A stretch of DNA of 64,000 nucleotides from Nocardioides turkmenicus (GTDB lineage Bacteria > Actinomycetota > Actinomycetes > Propionibacteriales > Nocardioidaceae). The stretch lies in NCBI RefSeq assembly GCF_011045035.1, contig NZ_JAALAA010000017.1, positions 56,085-120,084 of the forward strand, written 5' to 3'. The position numbers were made by a program, and so were the translations under genes. The notes under the pieces are model-generated. The model did no database searches. It had not been told where the DNA came from and saw only the letters and a list, made by a program, of their open reading frames with translations. Position 1 is the stretch's first letter; every line of letters starts with the position of its first letter. Below, in pieces: positions 57,109-64,000 of this stretch.

Positions 57109-57411
57109 TCAGGCGATGGGCTGGTGGATGGTGACGAGCTTGCGGCCGTCGGGGAAGGTCGCCTCGACCTGCACCTCGACGAGCATGTCGGCCACGTCGG
57201 GCATGACCTGCTCCCGCGTCAGCACGGTGCGGCCGCGTGTCATCAGGTCGGAGACCGAGGCGCCCTCGCGGGCGCGCTCGATCACCCAGGTGGACAGCAG
57301 CGCGACCGACTCGGGGTAGTTGAGCAGCACGCCGCGGGCGAGCCGGTCGCGCGCGACCATCCCGGCCACGGACAGCAGCAGCTTCTCGGTGTCGGACGGG
57401 GTCAGATGCAT
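57109..57411 (-). CDS. ureA: Urease gamma subunit
   Basis: A 100-residue UreA protein with the canonical start MHLTPSDTEKLLLSVAGMVA, the NYPESVALLSTWVIERAREG helix and the ending GRKLVTIHQPI. Separate small gamma and beta subunits indicate the three-subunit bacterial urease architecture. It is the first ure gene and starts 13 bases after the urtE stop, so ure genes are probably transcribed with the urea transporter operon. Confidence 0.98.
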   Translation of the reverse strand: MHLTPSDTEKLLLSVAGMVARDRLARGVLLNYPESVALLSTWVIERAREGASVSDLMTRGRTVLTREQVMPDVADMLVEVQVEATFPDGRKLVTIHQPIA

Positions 57412-57423
57412 CTGCGGATCCTT

Positions 57424-58101
57424 CTAGACGGCCAACTGGGATCGGACGTGCTCGTGCGCCCCGGCGCCGCCGTCACCGCTCGCGGTGATCCGGCCGGACT
57501 CGAGGATGTAGTAGGCAGAGGCGGTACGCAGCGCGAACCCGACGTGCTGCTCGACCAGGAGCACGGTGAGGTCACCGCGTCCGGTCAGCTCGGAGATCAC
57601 CCGCTCGATCTCGGCGACCACGTTGGGCTGGATGCCCTCGGTCGGCTCGTCGAGGATGAGCAGCCTCGGCCTGGTCAGCAGCGTGCGAGCGATCGAGAGC
57701 TGCTGGCGCTGGCCGCCGGAGAGCAGGCCTGCCCGCCTGCCGAGCAGCTCCTTCAACGCGGGGAACAGGTCGAGCATCTCGCTGATCCCGGCGCGGTCGC
57801 CGACCAGCTGGAGGTTCTCCAGCGCGGTCATGTCGCCGAAGCTCTGCTGCCCCTGCGGTACGTAGCCCAGACCGCGCTTCACCCGCGCGCTCGGCCGCAG
57901 CGCGGTGACGTCCTCGCCGTCGAGCAGCACCCGGCCGCTCTTGGGGCGGACGAGCCCGGCCGCGGCCTTGAGCAGGGTCGTCTTGCCGGCCCCGTTGTGC
58001 CCCATCAGGGCCACCGCGGCGCCGGCCGGGACCTCCAGGCTGACCTCGTGGAGCACCGTGGTGCGGCCGTAGCCGCCGGTGACCGACTCGATCCTCAGCA
58101 T
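57424..58101 (-). CDS. urtE: Urea ABC transporter ATPase UrtE
   Basis: A 225-residue LivF-type ATPase: Walker A GHNGAGKTT at 34-42, LGYVPQGQQSFGDMTALENL after the Q-loop, signature LSGGQRQQ, Walker B LLILDEPTEGIQPN and the LLVEQHVGFAL switch. The EGIQPN and QGQQSF details are typical of UrtE. Its ATG shares a base with the urtD stop (TGATG). It completes the five-gene urt operon and is followed directly by ureA. Confidence 0.94.
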   Translation of the reverse strand: MLRIESVTGGYGRTTVLHEVSLEVPAGAAVALMGHNGAGKTTLLKAAAGLVRPKSGRVLLDGEDVTALRPSARVKRGLGYVPQGQQSFGDMTALENLQLVGDRAGISEMLDLFPALKELLGRRAGLLSGGQRQQLSIARTLLTRPRLLILDEPTEGIQPNVVAEIERVISELTGRGDLTVLLVEQHVGFALRTASAYYILESGRITASGDGGAGAHEHVRSQLAV

Positions 58102-58826
58102 CAGGCGTCCTCTCCTAGATAGACCAGCTGCACCTGGGCGTCCTCCCGGATCTCGGCGGCCGTGCCCTCGGCGATCACCTTCCCGGCGTGCAGGACGGTG
58201 ACGACGTCGGCGAACCTGCGCACGAAGTCCATGTCGTGCTCGATCACCACGACGGTCCGCCCGGGGCTGATCCGGCGCAGCAGCTCGCCGGTCTCCTCGC
58301 GCTCCTCGGCCGACATCCCGGCCACCGGCTCGTCGAGCAGCATCACCGAGGAGTCCTGCACCAGCAGCATGCCGATCTCCAGCCACTGCTTCTGCCCGTG
58401 CGAGAGCACCCCGGCCGGCCGGTCCGCCAGCTCGGTGAGCCCCACCGTCTCCATCACCTCGGCGACCCGCTCGGGCGCACCCCGCCGCGGCAGCATCAGC
58501 CGCCACCGCGCCCGGTGCACGCCCGCGGCGATGTCGAGGTTCTGCAGGACGCTCAGCTCCTCGAAGACCGTGGCGGTCTGGAACGTACGTCCCACGCCGA
58601 GGCGGGTGATCCGGTGCGATGCCAGCGCGAGCAGGTCTCGTGTGCGATAGCGCGCCTCACCACTCCCCTTCGCCAGGCCGGTCAGGGCGTCGACGAGCGT
58701 CGTCTTGCCGGCGCCGTTGGGGCCGATCAGGAAGTGCAGCCGGCCGGGCTCGAGGGTCAGGGAGACACCGTCGATCGCGACGAAGCCGTCGAACTCGACC
58801 CTCAGGTCGTTCACCGTCAGGGTCAT
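58101..58826 (-). CDS. urtD: Urea ABC transporter ATPase UrtD
   Basis: A 241-residue LivG-type ATPase: Walker A GPNGAGKTT at 35-43, VGRTFQTATVFEELSVLQNL, signature LSHGQKQWLEIGMLL and Walker B VMLLDEPVAGMSAEE. The LSHGQKQWLEIGM signature is characteristic of UrtD. It overlaps urtC by 4 bases and urtE by one. Confidence 0.95.
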   Translation of the reverse strand: MTLTVNDLRVEFDGFVAIDGVSLTLEPGRLHFLIGPNGAGKTTLVDALTGLAKGSGEARYRTRDLLALASHRITRLGVGRTFQTATVFEELSVLQNLDIAAGVHRARWRLMLPRRGAPERVAEVMETVGLTELADRPAGVLSHGQKQWLEIGMLLVQDSSVMLLDEPVAGMSAEEREETGELLRRISPGRTVVVIEHDMDFVRRFADVVTVLHAGKVIAEGTAAEIREDAQVQLVYLGEDA

Positions 58827-59953
58827 CGCGCTGCCGCCTCCTCGGGCGCTGCCTCGGATGCTGACCGAGGTAACTCGGCCTGGGCTTGCTTCCCTCGCGG
58901 AACTCCACGAAGGAAGCGACTGCTCACCGAGTTACCTCGGCGAGCATTCAGCAGCTGCGCCAGCCCGCCCGGCAGCAGCAGGATGACCAGCACGAACAGC
59001 GCCCCCTGGAAGTAGGACCACGACCCCGGGAAGGCCTCGGAGAGCGAGGTCTCGGCATAGCCGACGAGCAGCGCACCGACAGCCGGGCCGAGCAGCGAGG
59101 CGCGCCCGCCCAGCGCCACCCCGGCGAGCAGTCCGATGGAGGCGACCACGCCGACGTCGTCGGGCGAGACGATCCCGGCGATCGGCACGAAGAGCGCACC
59201 GCCGATCGAGGCCAGGACAGCCGCGATGACGTACGCCGCCAGCTTCACGTTGGCCGGGTCGGTGCCGAGGAAGCGGACCCGCTCCTCGCCGTCGCGGACC
59301 GCGACCAGCAGCTCGCCGAAGCGGCTGCGGTAGAGCCAGGCCATCGCCAGGATCGAGACCAGCAGGATCCCGGCGGCGATGAAGTAGAGCATCCGCTTGT
59401 TGGCGGGGTCGAACAGGGCGTACCCGAAGAAGCCCTGGAAGTTGTTGAGCCCGTTGGCGCCGCCGGTGGTCTTCACCTGACCGACGAGCAGGATCGCGAA
59501 GGCGGCCGCGAGCGCCTGACTCAGGATGGCGAAGTACGCCCCCTTGATCCGTCGCTTGAACACCGCGAGTCCCAGCAGGCCCGCCACCAGAGCCGGCAGG
59601 ACGAGGATCACCACCACGGCGAAGGCTCCGCTGCGCAGCGGCTCCCACCAGCCCGGCACGGTGGCGTCGCCGTAGAGCGCCATGAAGTCCGGCACCCCGC
59701 CGGGACCGGCGTCGGCGAGCTTGAGGTGCATCGCCATCGCGTAGGCGCCGATGCCGAAGTAGAGCCCCTGGCCGAGCACCAGCATCCCGCCCCGTCCCCA
59801 GGCCAGCCCGATGCCGACCGCGGCGATGGCGTAGCAGCAGTACTTGGCCAGCAGTCCGAGCCGGAAGTCGGAGAGCACCGCCGGGGCGAGGACGAGCAGG
59901 GCGACCGCGAGCAGCAGCCAGCCGACGTACGGGGAGAGCTTCTTCATGCTCAT
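58823..59953 (-). CDS. urtC: Urea ABC transporter permease UrtC
   Basis: A 376-residue LivM-type permease with about 10 helices, including AAVGIGLAWGRGGMLVLGQGLYFGIGAYAMAMHLKL (landmarks GRGGMLVLGQG and GIGAYAMAMHLKL, typical of UrtC) and the ATPase-docking loop FGELLVAVRDGEERVRFLG. The ~45-residue C-terminal tail after the last helix is charged and possibly disordered. Start ATG 59953 overlaps the urtB stop (ATGA); an ATG two codons later is possible. The long upstream frame overlapping urtB is rejected. Confidence 0.94.
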   Translation of the reverse strand: MSMKKLSPYVGWLLLAVALLVLAPAVLSDFRLGLLAKYCCYAIAAVGIGLAWGRGGMLVLGQGLYFGIGAYAMAMHLKLADAGPGGVPDFMALYGDATVPGWWEPLRSGAFAVVVILVLPALVAGLLGLAVFKRRIKGAYFAILSQALAAAFAILLVGQVKTTGGANGLNNFQGFFGYALFDPANKRMLYFIAAGILLVSILAMAWLYRSRFGELLVAVRDGEERVRFLGTDPANVKLAAYVIAAVLASIGGALFVPIAGIVSPDDVGVVASIGLLAGVALGGRASLLGPAVGALLVGYAETSLSEAFPGSWSYFQGALFVLVILLLPGGLAQLLNARRGNSVSSRFLRGVPRGKQAQAELPRSASEAAPEEAAAR

Positions 59954-60834
59954 GCCAGGCTCCTGGTCCGGACCGAGAGGATGCCCTGCGGGCGCACCTG
60001 CAGGAAGGCGACGATCGCCAGGAAGACGATCACCTGCGCGACCGAGCCGGTCAGGGCGTGGGCGAAGAACGCCTGCAGCAGGCCGATGCCGAGGGCGGCC
60101 ACGATGGTGCCCTTGAGGTGGCCGATGCCGCCGACCACGACCACGAGGAACGCCTGCACGATGTAGGACGTGCCGAGGTTGGGTCCGGTCGAGCCGAGCA
60201 GCGTGAGCGCCACTCCGGCGACGCCGGCCAGGCCGGAGCCGATGAAGAAGGTGGCCCGGTCGGTGCGCCGGGTGGAGATGCCGATGGTCTCGGCGAGGTC
60301 CCGGTTGCCGACGGTCGCCCGGATCTGCCGCCCGAGCGCCGTGAACCGGAGCACCGCCAGCAGCGCTGCGACGCAGAGCCCGGCCAGGACGATGATGAAG
60401 AGCCTGGTCAGCGGGAAGTCGTAGCCGAGGATCGGGATCGAGCCGTCGAGCCAGCCCGGCGCGGGCACCTCCTTGGCCGGAGCCCCGAAGACGTCGCGCG
60501 CGACCTGCTGCAGGACGAGGCCGACGCCGTAGGTGACCAGCAGCGTGTCCAGCGGACGGGCGTACATCCACCGCAGCACGCTCGCCTCGAGCGCCAGCCC
60601 GAGCAGGCCGCCGATCACGAACCCCGCGGGGAGCGCGATCAGCAGGCTCAGCTCGGTGCTGGCGACGACGAGCGAGACGACGTAGGCGGTGTACGCGCCG
60701 GCCATGATGAACTCGCCGTGGGCCATGTTGATCACGCCCATCTGACCGAAGGTCAGGGTGAGCCCGAGAGCGATGAGGAGCAGGACCGCACCGGCGGAGA
60801 CGCCGGTGAAGACCTGGGCGAGCAGCGCGTCCAA
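59950..60834 (-). CDS. urtB: Urea ABC transporter permease UrtB
   Basis: A 294-residue LivH-type permease with about 8 helices. UrtB marks are LIALGLTLTFGQMGVINMAHGEFIMAGAY (landmarks TFGQMGVINMAHGEF), YGVGLVLQQVARDVFGAP and the docking region RFTALGRQIRATVGNRDLAETIGI. It pairs with UrtC. It starts 4 bases after the urtA stop and overlaps urtC by 4 bases. Confidence 0.95.
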   Translation of the reverse strand: MDALLAQVFTGVSAGAVLLLIALGLTLTFGQMGVINMAHGEFIMAGAYTAYVVSLVVASTELSLLIALPAGFVIGGLLGLALEASVLRWMYARPLDTLLVTYGVGLVLQQVARDVFGAPAKEVPAPGWLDGSIPILGYDFPLTRLFIIVLAGLCVAALLAVLRFTALGRQIRATVGNRDLAETIGISTRRTDRATFFIGSGLAGVAGVALTLLGSTGPNLGTSYIVQAFLVVVVGGIGHLKGTIVAALGIGLLQAFFAHALTGSVAQVIVFLAIVAFLQVRPQGILSVRTRSLA

Positions 60835-60838
60835 CGGG

Positions 60839-62080
60839 CTAGTTCTTCCACCAGTCGTAGGACTTCAGGTAGGGGTCGGGCTCGATCGGCTTGTCACTGG
60901 ACCAGACCGTGTCGATCAGGCCCTCGGAGTTCACCTGTCCGATGAGCGCGGTCTTGGCGATGTGGTGGTTCTCGCCGTCGACCTCGACGGTGCCCTCGGG
61001 CGCGTCGTAGGTGACGCCGTCGGCGGCGTCGATGACGTCCTCGACCGCGAACGAGTCGGCCTTCTCGACCATGCCCTTCCACAGGTAGAGCGAGGTGTAG
61101 GCCGCCTCCATCGGGTCGGAGGTGACCGCCTTGGCGCCGTTGGCCGCCTTGAAGGCCGTCACGAACTCCTTGTTCGCCGGGCTGTCGATGGTCTGGTAGT
61201 AGTTCCAGGCGGTGTACTGCCCCTCGAGGTTGCCCACGCCGACGCCCGGGACCTCCTCCTCGGCGATGGAGACCGAGAGCACGGGCATGGCCGAGGCGGT
61301 CAGGCCCTTGCCCTTGTACTCCTTGAAGAAGGCCACGTTGGAGTCGCCGTTGAGGGTGTTGAAGACCGCGTCCGCGCCGGCGGCCTTGACCTTGTCCACG
61401 ACCGTGCCGAAGTCGGTCGAGCCCAGGGGCTGGTACTCCTCACCGAGCACCTCGATGCCGTTGGCGGCTGCGTACTGCTTGATGATCTTGTTGGCCGTGC
61501 GCGGGAAGACGTAGTCGGAGCCGACCAGGAAGATCGACTCGATCTTCTTCTCCTGCTTGAGGAAGTCGAGGGCCGGGATGATCTGCTGGTTGGTGGTCGC
61601 GCCGGTGTAGAAGATGTTGTGCGAGGACTCCAGGCCCTCGTACTGCACCGGGTAGAAGAGCAGCGCGTCGTTGCCCTCGAAGACCGGCAGCATCGCCTTA
61701 CGCGAGCTGGAGGTCCAGCCGCCGAAGACGGCCGCAACGCAGTCGTCCTGGATCAGCTTCGTCGCCTTCTCGGCGAAGACCGTCGGCTCGGACTGGCCGT
61801 CCTCGCTGACGATCTCGAGCTTCTTGCCGAGCACGCCGCCGTCGGCGTTGATCTCCTCGGCCGCCATGGACAGGGACTTGAAGACGGTCGTCTCGCTGAT
61901 CGCCATCGTCCCCGACAGGGAGTTGAGGAAGCCGATCTTGACGGTGTCGCCGCTGGTGTCGACGCAGCTCTCGCCGGTCGCGGAGTCACCGGTCTTCGCG
62001 CCGCCGCAGGCGGTCGCGGTCAGGCCCAGAGCGAGCACCGAGCTGGCCGCGAGAATGCGGCTCGAGAATTTCGTACGCAC
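60839..62080 (-). CDS. urtA: Urea-binding lipoprotein UrtA
   Basis: A 413-residue type-I periplasmic-binding protein of the UrtA/FmdD group. The signal peptide ends LTATACGG (acylated Cys25). Landmarks are KIGFLNSLSGTMAISE, FGGWTSSSRKAMLPVFE, FYTGATTNQQIIPALDFL, VGSDYVFPRTANKI and YQPLGSTDFG, all typical of urea/short-amide binders. GTG 62080 is chosen because GGAAGGA lies about 10 bases upstream; ATG 62098 would sit on that ribosome site. It heads urtABCDE-ureABCFGD and is preceded by a GlnR-type box. A paralogue without signal peptide lies at 62718. Confidence 0.93.
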   Translation of the reverse strand: MRTKFSSRILAASSVLALGLTATACGGAKTGDSATGESCVDTSGDTVKIGFLNSLSGTMAISETTVFKSLSMAAEEINADGGVLGKKLEIVSEDGQSEPTVFAEKATKLIQDDCVAAVFGGWTSSSRKAMLPVFEGNDALLFYPVQYEGLESSHNIFYTGATTNQQIIPALDFLKQEKKIESIFLVGSDYVFPRTANKIIKQYAAANGIEVLGEEYQPLGSTDFGTVVDKVKAAGADAVFNTLNGDSNVAFFKEYKGKGLTASAMPVLSVSIAEEEVPGVGVGNLEGQYTAWNYYQTIDSPANKEFVTAFKAANGAKAVTSDPMEAAYTSLYLWKGMVEKADSFAVEDVIDAADGVTYDAPEGTVEVDGENHHIAKTALIGQVNSEGLIDTVWSSDKPIEPDPYLKSYDWWKN

Positions 62081-62172
62081 GGGTGGGGGTCCTTCCATCG
62101 GACAATTGCTCTCGAATGGAAGGAATCTAGGGACGGCTTGTTTCGCCGATGTATCGGACTCTGTGAGGATTT

Positions 62173-62188
62173 GTTTCCAGACGGAAAC
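62173..62188. promoter_or_regulatory. GlnR-type nitrogen-control box
   Basis: GTTTC-CAGACG-GAAAC fits the actinobacterial GlnR pattern gTnAc-n6-GaAAc at 9 of 10 defined positions and is itself a perfect inverted repeat. It is centred about 100 bases before the urtA GTG. Nitrogen limitation would then induce urea uptake and urease. Confidence 0.6.
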
Positions 62189-62207
62189 TGCCCTCAGTCG
62201 GCAGAGC

Positions 62208-62621
62208 TCAGGAGAGGTCGTCGAGGGCCGACCGGAGGTCGCGGGTGACCCGGGCGACGGCCTCGGTCCGCTGTCGGGAGCGGATCTCCCGGGCGGCCGA
62301 GGCGCCGACCGGCGAGAGCGCGACGACGGCTCGGCGCTTGTCCTCGGCATGGACCTTGCGCAGCACCAGCCCTCGCTCGACGAGCCGGTCGACGTGGCGG
62401 GTCAGGGTGCCGGCCGGGAGCGCGGCGCCGTCCGCAAGCCGCGTCATCGTCTGGCCCGGCTCGTCGAGCAGCACGCTGAGGATGCGCCACTGCTCCGCGG
62501 TGAGGTCGAAGTCGGCGTACGTCTCGGCGAGCGCGCGCTCGACCCGGCGCTGCGCCCGGGCGAGCAGCACGACCGGATCCGAGCAGCGCAGATCCGTGCC
62601 GGCCGTCTCAGCAACCTCCAT
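62208..62621 (-). CDS. MarR-family regulator next to a UrtA-like sensor
   Basis: A 137-residue MarR protein: FDLTAEQWRILSVLLDEPGQ, recognition helix ALPAGTLTRHVDRLVERGLV and wing RKVHAEDKRRAVVALSPVG. It lies upstream of urtA on the same strand and divergent from the UrtA-like cytoplasmic protein at 62718, with a perfect palindrome between. It could repress that gene, itself and possibly read into urt. ATG 62621 is used. The short C-terminus ends soon after the dimerisation helix. Confidence 0.88.
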   Translation of the reverse strand: MEVAETAGTDLRCSDPVVLLARAQRRVERALAETYADFDLTAEQWRILSVLLDEPGQTMTRLADGAALPAGTLTRHVDRLVERGLVLRKVHAEDKRRAVVALSPVGASAAREIRSRQRTEAVARVTRDLRSALDDLS

Positions 62622-62674
62622 GACGTCCTCCCGACGATCGATGTCTGCCGTACCCTAGCCACCCAACGGCTCAA

Positions 62675-62687
62675 TGATGAGTCATCA
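62675..62687. promoter_or_regulatory. Perfect palindrome in the MarR/UrtA-like divergent promoter
   Basis: TGATGA-G-TCATCA is a perfect 6-bp-armed palindrome, AT-rich for this genome, 54 bases before the MarR start and 31 bases before the UrtA-like start. This is a standard MarR operator size. Confidence 0.55.
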
Positions 62688-62717
62688 GGGCAACATTCCG
62701 TACGGGAGCAGGTGTCG

Positions 62718-63836
62718 ATGACTCCACCGTCGTTCACCCCGTCCTCCCATGCCCTGCTGGGCCTCGCACCGCGTCCGCCGGAGGCCGTCTCGATCGCGTT
62801 CGTGGTGCCGATGCAGGGACCGACCGGCATCTACGGTCCCGGCTGCCTGGCGTGTGGCGAGCTGGCTGCCGAGGAGCTCAACGCCGGTGGCGGGATCGCC
62901 GGACGGCCGGTCGAGCTGGTGGCGGTCGACGCCGGACGGCCGCCTGCCGAGGTCGCCGCCGAGGTGACCCGGCTCGTCGAGCTCGGCCGGGTCGACGCGA
63001 TCGCCGGCTGGCACATCTCGGCGGTCCGCCAGGCCATCACCGCCCGCGTCGGCGGCCGGTCGCTCTATGCCTTCGCGGCCATGCACGAGGGCGGCGACGA
63101 CACCCCCGGTGTCTTCATGATCGGCGAGCGCCCGGTCAACCAGCTGCTCCCCGCCGCCGCCTGGATGCGGGCCAACCACGGCGTCTCCCGCTGGGCCGTC
63201 GTCGGCAACGACTACGTCTTCCCGCGGGTCACCGGATCGACGGCCCGCGCCGCGCTGCGCGGCTCGCTCTCGGAGGTCGTGAGCGAGACGTACGTCCCGC
63301 TGGGGACGCGCGACTTCGCCGGCGTGCTGCGCGGGCTCGAGGGCGGCGAGCAGGACGGCGTGATCATGCTGCTCATGGGGCAGGACGCGGTGCACTTCAA
63401 CCGCCAGTTCGCCGCCGCCGGGCTGAGCTCGTCGCTGACCCGGCTGAGCCCCGCGGTCGAGGAGAACACCCTCCTCGCCGGCGGCGCCGGCGCCAACGCC
63501 AACGTCTTCGCCGCCGCTGCCTACTTCGACGGCCTCACCACCCCCGAGTCGGCAGGCCTCGCCGATCGCTACTATCGCCGCTTCGGCGAGTACGCGCCCT
63601 CCCTGAACGCCGTCGGCGAATCCTGCTACGAGTCGCTGATGTTCCTGCGCCAGGTCGGCGACGCCTGCGGCTCTCTCGAGGTCGAGCCCGCGCTGCGCCT
63701 CGCCGAGCGCCACACCTACTCCAGCCCCCGCGGCCTGATGCGGATGCACGGCAACCTCGTGGACCAAGACGTCTACATCGCCGCCGCCGACGGACTCCGC
63801 TTCGAGATCCAGGAGCAGATCGCGTACGCCTCGTAG
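62718..63836 (+). CDS. UrtA/AmiC-like ligand-binding protein lacking a signal peptide
   Basis: A 372-residue type-I periplasmic-binding-fold protein related to UrtA: VSIAFVVPMQGPTGIYGPGC at the start of the fold, AGWHISAVRQAI, GERPVNQLLPAAAWM, VGNDYVFPRVTGST and YVPLGTRDFAGVL parallel the UrtA segments. It has no hydrophobic leader and no lipobox, so it should be cytoplasmic, like AmiC, the amide sensor of the Pseudomonas amidase operon. Start ATG 62718 (GTG 62712 possible). Paired with a divergent MarR gene, it may be a urea/amide sensor. No amidase or AmiR partner is visible here. Confidence 0.82.
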   Translation: MTPPSFTPSSHALLGLAPRPPEAVSIAFVVPMQGPTGIYGPGCLACGELAAEELNAGGGIAGRPVELVAVDAGRPPAEVAAEVTRLVELGRVDAIAGWHISAVRQAITARVGGRSLYAFAAMHEGGDDTPGVFMIGERPVNQLLPAAAWMRANHGVSRWAVVGNDYVFPRVTGSTARAALRGSLSEVVSETYVPLGTRDFAGVLRGLEGGEQDGVIMLLMGQDAVHFNRQFAAAGLSSSLTRLSPAVEENTLLAGGAGANANVFAAAAYFDGLTTPESAGLADRYYRRFGEYAPSLNAVGESCYESLMFLRQVGDACGSLEVEPALRLAERHTYSSPRGLMRMHGNLVDQDVYIAAADGLRFEIQEQIAYAS

Positions 63837-63857
63837 CGGGTCTCCTGCTGTGACATG

Positions 63858-64000
63858 TCAGGCGGCGAGGGTGTGGTCGAGGAGTACGTCGCGCAGCGCG
63901 AACTCTGCCCGCGATAGGGGTGGTGGGTCCGGTCGCCAGGGTTCCGGTGGCGGGCTCGTGTAGACGTGGCGGGTAGGTGTGATGGTGACGATGGAGCCGT
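63858..64000 (-). CDS. DUF222/HNH family protein, C-terminal end (rest outside window)
   Basis: The reverse strand is open from the window edge to the TGA at 63858-63860 and encodes 46 complete residues ending EFALRDVLLDHTLAA. They match the C-terminus of the DUF222-HNH protein at 14156 at 38 of 46 positions, including GSIVTITPT, YTSPPP, WRPDPPPLS and the final LAA. The HNH core itself lies beyond the edge. It converges with the UrtA-like gene, 21 bases apart. It is a second copy of a multicopy family in 50 kb. Confidence 0.85.
   Translation of the reverse strand, partial: GSIVTITPTRHVYTSPPPEPWRPDPPPLSRAEFALRDVLLDHTLAA

Noticed and set aside
61671..62717. Long upstream extension of the UrtA-like protein that could supply a signal peptide
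   Set aside because: The extension runs antisense through urtA and the MarR gene and has no hydrophobic leader next to the fold; the start near 62718 matches the divergent promoter.

Overview
The window is a 64 kb stretch of very GC-rich, gene-dense chromosomal DNA from an actinobacterium, most likely a Nocardioides-like member of the Nocardioidaceae. This is an inference from the high GC, frequent GTG starts, ATGA/GTGA stop-start overlaps, two DUF222 (13E12-type) HNH genes, IdeR-, GlnR- and CRP/GlxR-like boxes, and hairpin terminators without U-tails. No rRNA, tRNA, CRISPR array, prophage or classical insertion sequence was seen. The only gene-free stretch over 300 bases is 13657-14155, which holds two structured repeats.

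Layout. 1-4361: cell-wall recycling operon (murQ 3' end, anmK, serine hydrolase, fused two-domain peptide-type ABC ATPase). 4368-5430: divergent GNAT and HxlR genes. 5401-12238: minus-strand operon of an NCS1 permease, a ureohydrolase, a TPP-dependent decarboxylase-like enzyme and an SSS symporter, divergent from a double-domain Lrp regulator. 12270-19012: YciI protein, TauE/SafE, structured repeats, DUF222-HNH gene, DUF1048 protein, BASS transporter, a membrane protein, a Tat-exported esterase, and a duplicated 3' gene fragment. 19009-22461: fused indolepyruvate ferredoxin oxidoreductase. 22628-27664: gabT-gdh-gabD operon with divergent LysR. 27637-32909: adenylate kinase, putrescine-oxidase-like flavoenzyme, second ureohydrolase, APC permease, divergent TetR. 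32915-34180: GH29 fucosidase. 34202-39485: siderophore ABC system with two binding proteins and an RDD-FecCD fusion permease behind an IdeR-type box. 39553-41054: MarR and a DODA-type dioxygenase. 41012-50389: AGE-family epimerase, sugar ABC importer, ROK repressor, ene-reductase and secreted GH92 alpha-mannosidase. 50439-52930: AzgA-type purine permease and an LLM flavin enzyme. 52944-57411: ureABCFGD without ureE. 57424-62080: urtABCDE. 62208-64000: MarR, a UrtA paralogue without signal peptide, and the end of a second DUF222-HNH gene.

How it fits together. The main theme is nitrogen recovery from arginine-derived guanidines and polyamines. The ureohydrolases would release urea plus GABA or putrescine; the amine oxidase, GabT and GabD would carry the carbon to succinate; glutamate dehydrogenase would recycle the glutamate made by GabT; and Urt plus urease would collect urea and release ammonia. 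A GlnR-like box before urtA fits this. A second theme is mannoside use: GH92 outside the cell, the ABC importer, then the AGE-type isomerase. These pathway links are inferred from family and context and are not proven.
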